From positions 1 through 64,000 of the forward strand of contig JASANG010003332.1 of NCBI GenBank assembly GCA_030248215.1: 64,000 bases of DNA, read 5' to 3'. Below, in pieces: positions 1-9,500 of the stretch. The first letter of the stretch is position 1; each line of letters begins with the position of its first letter. Source of the DNA: Enoplolaimus lenunculus. Taxonomy: Eukaryota; Nematoda; Enoplea; Enoplida; Thoracostomopsidae. The notes under the pieces are model-generated. The model saw nothing but the letters and a program-made list of their open reading frames with translations. It did no database searches and was not told the origin of the DNA. Both the position numbers and the translations under genes were made by a program.

Positions 1-479
1 TGTCAGCTAACAGACACCTAAATCAATATATTCGTTAATACTATCCGTAGTCACAAAATTTTTAGGCCCGATTCCGATTAGAATTCCGGTATAATATTGC
101 TGTTTTGATTCCGATTCCGATTTGAATTCCTGTATAAATTTACTGTTTCGATTGCGATTTCGATTCCGGTATAATCAAGTTCCGCTTTGCTCCCTGGTTC
201 CTTGTTTTGCTTACTTATACATATTTGATTCCCACTAACCAACGCGGCAAGGGAACAAAGTGAAATACCCGAATACATAGCGCACACATGGAATACCACG
301 TAACGCACATAAAGCAGTAGCTAATCCCTTCAAGCACCCTGCTATAAAAATACGCAAAAACTAAATTCAAGCAGTTATAACGTACAAATGTAAGATAAGA
401 ATGAATAAATGACAGATAAACAAATTAATCTCGCGTAAAAATGACAATTCCAGAATGTTAGCCCGCTTGTGACATGGAT
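1..479. other. Upstream DNA with a CGATTCCGATT-rich patch
   Basis: No gene seen. Positions 66-175 hold degenerate GATTCCGATTnGAATTCC units resembling the interior of the hAT-type MITEs found in DCAF8 introns. Ends and target duplications are not recognisable. Confidence 0.5.
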
Positions 480-480
480 G

Positions 481-1185
481 CTTGGAAACAAGTAATAGCT
501 AAATCACTGCGGCATATGTAGTGCCTTCATATCCAGCAGCAGTAAAACCATGGAAGAACCAAGATACATGTGTATAATGTTGAGTTCGTATAAGGCATAA
601 AAACAGAAAAACTCAGAAGTTATGTGTGAAGCAGTGTGGCTCAGTGGCTAGCGCACTGGACTGATAACCTGTCGACCGAGTTCGTACCTGGTAATGTACC
701 TTATTTTCAGCTGCTGAGCACTCAGAATTAAAACCGTCATACCCTGGCCTACCCAACTTAAAACATAGTGACCACGATGGGACCTCAATGGTAAACTGCC
801 GTTTTAGGACCAAAAATACATAAGTTGGCGGCCAAGAGATGACTTGTAGAAAAACCGGGGAATGTGACATGCGTATGCATGGTTACAAGTAATAACCTCA
901 TCCTGATGCTGTACATCAGTAAATCACTACTGCATATGTAGTGCCTTCATGTGCAGCAGCAGTAAAAACACGGAAGCACCAAGATACATGTGTATAATGT
1001 TGAGGTTCGTATAAGGTATAATGTTGAGGTTCGTATAAGACATTAATACAGAAACAAATCAGCAGTTGAGTGTGAGGCGGCGTGGCTCAGTGGCTAGCGC
1101 GCTGGACTTATAATATATCGACCGAGTTCGAAATCTCCTGTGAACGTACCTCATTGTCAGCTGCTGAGCGCTCTGAAGTGGTGTG
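481..1185 (+). repeat. Two tandem diverged copies of a tRNA-derived SINE-like unit
   Basis: Copy 1 (about 481-720) and copy 2 (about 905-1165) share the blocks CATATGTAGTGCCTTCAT and CAAGATACATGTGTATAATG, then a tRNA-like head. That head has an A box (TGGCTCAGTGGCTAGCGC at 648 and 1084) and a B box (CGAGTTCG near 678 and 1122). Copy 1 reads CTGATAAC in the anticodon region, as in tRNA-Ile(GAU). The arms do not pair well enough for a working tRNA. Copy 2 also contains a local duplication of GTATAATGTTGAGGTTC. Confidence 0.65.
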
Positions 1186-1744
1186 AGTAACACCCTTAAC
1201 ACTTAATAAACATTGGTCAATAACAGCTACTCTGCATTACGCTAATATTTTAGGAAACTTGAAAATTAAGTTTTTTAGTTGAGATTTAAATCCTATATCA
1301 TTCGTTGCCTTAACAACCGGTTCATTACAATACGTACGATTTGGGTAATGAATTCCACACCGACGCAATGCGATTTCAATAGAAAGATTTTACATTTTTG
1401 TTAAAATTCTGAATCCGAAGCTTCATTGAATATTTCTGAGTTGAATTATCGTTTAGCATGACAAAATCTTTAAAATTCTAGCAGATTTTATTGTGCACAA
1501 TTTCATAACACAAGATTAGGTCAATATGAAATCTACGAAGTTCAAACGGTTCGAGTTTTAAACGGGTTAATCTCTTGGATTAAGAAACCTCCACAAAAAT
1601 GTTTCTCACACATGACGGCTCACTAATAAAATAAGTTGACGGCAAGGGCTAGCCTAGGCTAATATTTAGCTTTAACTTTAATCTGACCTTTATCAGTCTA
1701 GATAGGAACCGGGAATTCAGACGTTTTTAACAAAACAGCTGGAA

Positions 1745-1826
1745 AAGCGGGTTACGGTTGGTTTCGAACTAGCGACGTACGTAGTCGACGGCGAGCGCTA
1801 TACCACTGCCCCACATAGCATGAACT
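1745..1826 (-). repeat. tRNA-like sequence (SINE head or tRNA pseudogene)
   Basis: Read on the minus strand, it contains GGGGCAGTGGTATAGCGCTC (A-box-like) and, about 35 bases later, CTAGTTCGAAACC (a good B box). The acceptor and anticodon stems are not convincing, so I treat it as a tRNA-derived repeat rather than a functional tRNA. Confidence 0.5.
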
Positions 1827-2089
1827 ATATAACCACAGACTCGTTAACGACGTGCAATACCTTAAAATATGGGGAATTTTGTGCTCAATATCATGTTAGC
1901 AATATTAAGTGTTGGCAGTTTTAATCTGACCAAAAACGAGCCTTTGTTCAGGTTCCCTCAATCACCTATTGTACTGCACCACTTTTTCCTTCAAGTTGTT
2001 TCAATAACTGGTTGTGGCTGTATTGACATGCTACCCACCAGTCTTAGTGGGACTGCATGTATTGAGCGAACCTCGAACACACGTAAGCT

Positions 2090-2605
2090 ATTAAGCTAAT
2101 ATGCATATTAGTTATTAGCTATCTATTCATTTATTGGTTTTGGAGCTTTGTAAACAATTTATTCAGACTCCTCGCACTCAAAAACCCTTGAGTAACCCTA
2201 ATAATTTGAGAAATTATATAAAAAGCCATTATTTAGGCTTATCAATTAAGGAAATATGCAAATTAGCTATTAGCTAATTATTCTATAGTCGGTTTTGAAG
2301 GATTGTAGACAATTTATTCAGATTCCTCGCATCCAAAAAACCCATTATTGCTGAAATTAGATTGCTTGCAACCCTAATATTTGGTGAAATATTGCAAAAA
2401 CGCCTAATTTACGCTTATCAATTATGCTTATATGCAAATTATCTATTAGCTAACTGATCAATTATCAGTTTTAGACGTTTGTAAACAGTTCATTCAGATT
2501 CGTCGCACCCAAAAACCTTCAGTAAACTTAATAATTATTGAAATAATTTAAAAAGTCCTAATTTTGTCTTGTCAGTTAAGCTAATATGCAAATTAGCTAT
2601 TAGCT
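2090..2605 (+). repeat. Tandem repeat of about 155-176 bp carrying an ATGCAAAT octamer in each unit
   Basis: Three full units and a partial fourth start with AATATGCAAATTAGCTATTA or a close variant. The octamer lies at 2256-2263, 2432-2439 and 2586-2593, with a mutated form (ATGCATAT) at 2101-2108. Each unit also has GTAAACAATTTATTCAGA and CTCGCAcyCAAAAAcCC-like blocks. ATGCAAAT is the POU-factor octamer. The array ends about 1 kb upstream of the DCAF8 start. Confidence 0.75.
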
Positions 2606-3571
2606 AAGCGATTGAACCTAGCACGCTACAGTCGAAAATACAGTTGAGGAACCAGAATACGTATGATCTCCCCCGGAGTTATTCTGCATCACCCACGAAT
2701 AGTCTAATGTCATAGAATTATTTCGTTCTAAAGATAACACTTTCGCAGTTTTCGAACGTTAAACAGCCAGTCTAAGACGTTGTTTCTCTTACTTGTTGCA
2801 ACCAGCAATATTTTTTAAAAAATTGCGACTTTCCGGGGTGGGAGATCAAATTTGGATACCCTCCCCGGAAAATCGTTTTTTATAAAAATTAAAATTTCTG
2901 TACTTTTTTACAAAAAAAGCAAAATTTGCGTGGAGTCATCACAAATGATTCCCCGGAATCGCACGTTTCGAATTGCGGCACAAGATATGCGTCGATTCTA
3001 TTGTTCAAACTGCCGGTGTTAATGCAATAGCTAGTACACTATCCCGATTATTTTGTATCTTAGCTCAAAGCCTGCTCGTTATGCTAAAATAAAACTTCAC
3101 AAACCGCTAAGTTTTTTTACCAACTGTTTGAATAAAAGAATCTCTGTTTAGGCTCTAGTGTGAAACTTATGTCAATGTATGAGTCTACAAAAACCACATT
3201 TCAGGAAAACCTAATACCGCCCTTCTCTTGGTTTCATATTGAACGTTGTGTTTGCCTTTTTAATTATTTAGTTTCTGGAAGTCAATTGGTGCTAATTTAG
3301 TTTTTGAAATTGGTAGCGAAAGACGTCTTCTAAAATTCGAAGCTACAACTAGTACCTACGTTTTTGGGTCATCTTTAACGAATGCAGTGCGTATCAAATC
3401 CTATTTCTTTTTGTTGGTTACGTTCAGTGTTGTGTCACCACAAAACAACCGCTCGATATAATATGTTACGCACGTATTATTGTACACACGTGTTATTGTT
3501 CAAGCACATATATAACATACGGTATATACTTAGTTAAAACCTTAGTAGCTTTACAATGCCTTAATTATATT
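2606..3571. other. DCAF8 5' flank
   Basis: No gene seen. At 2820-2965 there are CCCCGGAA-rich short inverted motifs that look like a decayed DNA transposon. Sequence near the DCAF8 ATG (3440-3571) is AT-rich with CACGTGT and TATATAAC motifs. No promoter element can be assigned with confidence. Confidence 0.4.
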
Positions 3572-6500
3572 ATGGAAAGTAAGGTTAATATACCAGCGAA
3601 GGACAGTAATGCACATCATCAGTCGGATGATTTAGTGGAACAAATATCTGTTTCTGAAGATTCATCTTCGTCACACACCGACAACGAAATATATTATGAT
3701 TGCAATCTGGAAAATCGTAGCGAAGAGCAACTTGGCTTCGAACAAGGCGCGCATGCTAAATTTTGTGTCCAACCCATATCTGGCACTGATCAATCGAATG
3801 CTTCAGATAGCGAAGACGATGGTGGGGCTTTGCTAAAACGATTTAAAGGAGCTACTGGAAACGGTGATGGCCCGAATTCGGCCTCTATGGTACATGATGA
3901 TAGCTATAAGCACGTTATCGACCATGCAACTGCTAAGCCGGGCTTAAAATTGAAATTATCGGAAGAAACTGCTAGTAAACGCGAAACAGAGGCTAAAGGT
4001 GGCAACATAGAAGCATCAGGTGGCAGTGTGGCAATGGGTCCTAATTTGTCTGCCGATAGCGGAATTAGTGTAACTAGCCCTGCGTCTGGTGATTCGAAGG
4101 GCTCCATGCCACAAAAAATGACATTTGTTGTGCCTCAAACATCACAGAACAGTGTTCGCGTCCCGGAACCAGTATATTTGGGCTCAAATTGTCAATTGTC
4201 TGATGTCGATATTACGTTAGTAATTTTACGTTCTACGTTTTTATATCATTGAATTTCATTGGTTTTGTACCATTTTTAAACATGTACGATAATTTTAAAT
4301 ATTGTGCGGCGAGACGAGAAAAATTAAATTTCTAAAAAGTTTTCAAACTAATAATTTCGCAGTGAAAATAGGTCTAGTAATGATATCTATGTCCCTAAAA
4401 ATTCGTGTTATTTAGCGTTATAGTGCTATAAATTATGCTGTAGGCCGATTGAGAAATTGCGAACAGTAGATGGACTTAATAAAACACATTTCGTAACTTT
4501 GTTTGTAGCAGATTGGCCGATCAAAATTTTTGGTATCTTGGTCATCTCATAGCAGGGTACAACCGGGATTACAATTTACCGGAACCGGAACTGGAATTTG
4601 AAAATTTTACCGTAACCGGAGTCGGAAAGTGAAAAATGCATTTCACCAAAAACTTCATTTTAATCTTATTTTTTGCTCTGTCATTTGTGAAATAACCTTA
4701 GTCGAACATAGGTGTTTATTTTATTTGCTGTATTTTAGATTTTCGTCGTCGACTGAAGTGAAATTTACCATCAATAGCTTATATTCGGAATACAAGTGGC
4801 TTTCAAAAGATATTCTTAAAAATTAGCAAAGTTAAGAAAACGGCCAAATTATAACACCTGATTTTTAAATCCGGTAAAAATTTACCGAACCGGGACCGGA
4901 AGGTGAAAAAATGCCGGAACCGGAACCGGAATTCCGGTTGCACCCTGTCTCATAGATATATTTTTAAAAGCTCAAAGCAGAATCGTGCTTAAAAAGTTAT
5001 AACGAATATACAAATTGATATATTAGAAATAGTCCGGGTAACCGTGAAGATAGGGAATCTTGCTTTTCAATGTGGCGCAAATTATGAAAGTGTGTTTTCC
5101 CCAAAATCGACTGGGTTTTTCTGCCGCACCAAGTATCGTAAAACGGTACTATATAATTTACGTATTAATTTGTCACTTTCACGTTTAGTGCATACTGTAC
5201 AGTACGAATTTCAAATCGATATTTCTTTTCACTCAGGAATCAACGGCCAAAAACGAGCAACGATACTACACCACCTGAACGCGGTGAAATATTTCTCGAT
5301 TGTGAAAATGGTTTATCAGCAGACGATATTGTGGCAACAACCGGTCAGACTTCTTTGGAAAGTACACCTGGCCACCCCGATTTCACAGCTGCTGGCCCTA
5401 AAATATTGAGGGTAAATGGAGATAATAGCCTTGAATCTGCAACTGGATCAAAAGAATCTAAAACAGTGGAGAATGTGAGTCCAACTCGGCGCTATCGCAG
5501 AAAGTTTCAAGGAGCTGTTGTCGACGAAGAAAGTGGTAGGACAATCGCTGATGTGGCAGTACTGTCGGCAACTGGGGCAGGAGGCACAGAATTAGTATCA
5601 TCTCCCCGTTTTGGAGACGATAATCCGGATTCGACTGATGGCTCGTCTTTAAGCGGCAGCCGCCGCCGGCCCCTGATACATACAGGAGATACAGTAAGTT
5701 GTGTAGCTTGGTTGATAGTTGCAGTTGGTGGTACTACCTAAAGTTAATTACCGATCCTTGTTAAACATTTATTCAATCGGTATTTAAGCGAAGTTAGGAC
5801 AAGTAGGATTGCTGGTGGCTTACAACGATATATAGCAAGATGTTGTTAGAAGGGTCGCATTGAAACCTATATTCATTAAAACATGAATCGTTATCTTGCA
5901 ACTCAATCACTAACACATTTTCGAAAAAGTGATTCAATCTGTTCTGTCTAACGTAATTTTAAAAGTATTAAAAGGTGTTGACGAACCTCGCTAGGTGCGA
6001 CTTTTTAAAACTGATTTGGAATCTGACTTCGAGTCTTCAGTTTTTGCCTAATTTGAAGTCGAATTCCGACTTTTACTGCCAACCTGAGTTTACGGATTCT
6101 GATGTCTATTTGCTTGTTCACTGTTACTGTACTTGAATGCGGTGATTTAACTAAAATTTTATCAGAATACTGTGCGTAATGCAAACTCCACATAATTCGT
6201 AAATTTTGAGGGAGTAGAGCCGGCACTTCACTATTTCTGTTCAGCAGTTGATACTTTTCTGGCTTCAGTGTCTTGCCATTTGAGTTTTATTTTGTACAGG
6301 ATTCAGCAGCTAGCGGTGGCTTATTGGATGGAGACAGAAGAAAGCGTCATTCTGATGACAGTTTGAGCAATAATTCAGATGAAGACGATAATGATGATGA
6401 TGAAATTTCTGCTCTTGAAGGTGACAGAAGTAACGAAGGTCGGCACTCAGCTGAGGAAAATAGTACGGGTGAGACAGGAAGTTATGCTAGACTATGGAAT

Positions 6501-9500
6501 TTGCCTGATGAATTTAAACCCCCGCCGCACAAATGGAACGGTTATCAAGCGTGGCGCCAGCGAGAAACCGGGATGCCTACGCGATTGCTTTATCATGAGT
6601 TGTTCAAGTGAGTTTTGTTGATGGATAAAATTCATATTTATTTGGTTAGCATGCAGCGAAGGATCCGTTGGTTCAAAGATTTCTTATGCCTAGCAACAGG
6701 TTCTTTTCATTTCAAGGTAACCACAAAGAGAATATTTTCAGGGTGCAACCGGAATTACAATTTACCGGAGCCGGAATTTGAAAACATTACCGGATCCGAA
6801 ACCGGAATTTGAAAAAATTGCCGGAAACGGAATCGGAACCGGAAAATGAAAAATACATGATACCGAAAAATTGATTCAAATTTGTTTGCATTATTATTGG
6901 TGAAATAACCCTAGGTGGAGATAGATATTCGCTTTATCTGCCGTTTTTTTAGATTTTCATAAACCGCAGAAGCAAAATTTGCCTTCAACGGTTTATTTTC
7001 GGTAATTGCCAAGGTTTACATACTACACTAATAAAATCTATTTAATTTTTATCGTCATTTTTTAGTAAAATATCTTAATTTCCACCGATCAAATTTTAAT
7101 TCCGGAATTTATAATTCCGGTAAAAATTTACCGGAACCGGAAGGTGAAAAAATGCCGGAACCAGAATTCCTGTTGCACCCTGGAATGTACATATACTCTG
7201 TGTTTTCTTCTATGTTTTGGGTTTATTAGGTAAGCTGTAGTTTTCACAGGTTTATGTTATAATATTGATTTGTTATAGGCAGCAAGTGAGCGGAGCTTTG
7301 CATTGGGTTGAACGGCTTGAGTTAATGTACAAATTAGAACATCATGACGGCTGTGTAAATTGTCTTGCTTTTAACTCAACCGGGACTCGATTGTTGACCG
7401 GCTCCGACGATTTGGATATTGCAATTTGGGATTGGTCCGTGGGTCGTTCGGTGCTTGAGTACGATAGCGGCCATCGAGCAAACGTGTTTCAGGTACAAAC
7501 TGGAACATTTTGGAGCGAAAACGAAGCAAGAGTTAGCCGTTGCAAATTTGATAACTTTGCAAGTGTTATTCCTGATGTGCAATGCTATTTGTGGTCTGCC
7601 AGAAATTTATATTTGAACGGCGCGTCAGAAAAACTATAGGACTTGTTGCGGAGCTCGTGATGCATGCAGCAGTTCACGTATCACTGATATCGAAATATAT
7701 ATTATATATCTATATATGTGTTGTACACAGGTTATTGTGGATGTCGCATTAATGATTTCGTATTGCGAATAGAGATGTGCCGATACCAAAATTTTTTGCC
7801 GATACCGATGCCGATTCCAACTGTAGTAAACCATGCTTAATAAACAGATAGAACACTACATTACGTCAGTATAAGAAGGCTTAAACCCTAAGCAACATAA
7901 ACGATTACAAATTTATGAGAATGGTTCATTTCAATTAACTTGTTCAAACACATACGCAAAAGAGGTAAGAGTTTTTCTGACAACAAACACCGATATGTGC
8001 CCAGAAATGAAACTGATAAGTATCGGCAAAGAATCGGCAATTTTTTTGTAGAGCCGATGCCGATACTCACGAAAAGTGCCGATTATTACCGATGCCGATT
8101 AATCGGCACATTCCTAATTGCGAATTCAGCTTCGTAATTCGAAAATCAGCAGGGTAGCGGAGTACCTTAATTTTGTATTATACTTTTTTATATTTTTAAA
8201 AAATAGCTGATATTGCAGGCGAAATATATGCCCGACAGTGATTGTCAAATTGTATCATGTGGACGAGACGGCTATATTCGTGTCGCTGATATTTCGCTGG
8301 ACGGACGTTGTTTAGGAACTAGACGGCTGGGACAGCATCGTGGTGCAGCGCATAAGGTTTACCCCGTAGTTACGTTATTTTTCCAGTGTCTGTTGTAATC
8401 TCGGTAAATGGAACGATGTTGTGTATTTATGTACTGTGTCTGTGTTGTAAGCAGGCTAAAATTTTTGTTAATAATTGTTAGAATTATTGTTGAACTGTCA
8501 TAATTCAAACTAAACAGTAATGTTTGGTTGTACTTAAACAGCTATTTGACATGGAAACATATATTGTACCTTCGCGGGCCCAATGCAACTTTTATTCAAG
8601 GAAGGTAAGTTAAATTGTACGATTTCGTGAAATAAACGATCGGTTTATTTTGTTCTGAATGGTATTTTAGCTTACACTAATTGAAGATGAGCCGCATGTT
8701 TTCATGAGCTGTGGCGAAGATGCAACTGTGATTCAGATTGACTTGCGTGACCCAAAACCTAATGTGTAAGCTAGTTTTGCAGTTTGTGAGTTAGAAAATG
8801 TTCTAATGTAAACATGAAGTGAAAATTGTTGCAAAATTCTTTTCGCAGTTATAATAATATCGATTTTTATCTTTTCACTTTGACTGACCAGATGAAATAA
8901 TGAAGGGCTTGAGGATTCCCAATACATAAGGGACGCTTGTTTGAGAGATTGGTGTATTTTTGCAGGATCTTAATGTGCCGCGAACTTCGGCCCGTTACTA
9001 CTAATAGCTCAACTACCGGTAACACAACTCGACCCCCGCGGTACGCTAAGCTACCCCTATACTCGATTCACAGCAGGCCGTTGGCCCCATCTGAGTTTAT
9101 TGTATCCGGTAAAGACCAATTTATTCGAGTCTATGACCGGCGAGTGCTATCTAATCGCATCCAAGATGTCTCAGCGTCGGGAGATGGCGGAACCGGGACT
9201 ACCGGAGAAACGTCTCCTGCCGATCAGCCACCGCTGAAAAAGTTTTGCCCTGAACATTTGGTAAATATTGATTAAAATTCAGATTTATTTATAACTGACA
9301 TTGTTTTGTTTGACTTATTTCAATTTTACGCGAAATGATTAGTGGGACACATGCTAAAACTTTTTAACAGCTGGATTTTCGAATGGTATGCAACAGTTTA
9401 CATTATTGTTAAGACTTTACATTTTTGAAGTTAGCATTACTGTTCGGTTTGCTGGCTAATTAATCACTGAAATTACTTCATTTTTAGAGAGATATTGTTA

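Noticed and set aside
640-1140. Functional tRNA-Ile genes
   Set aside because: A and B boxes are present but the stems do not pair well, and the flanking sequence is duplicated with the head, as in a SINE.
8541-8610. Possible extra DCAF8 exon ending GGAAGGTAAGT
   Set aside because: Exon 5 (HRGAAHK) joins exon 6 (LTLIEDEP) in frame exactly as in known DCAF8 proteins, leaving no room for an insert.
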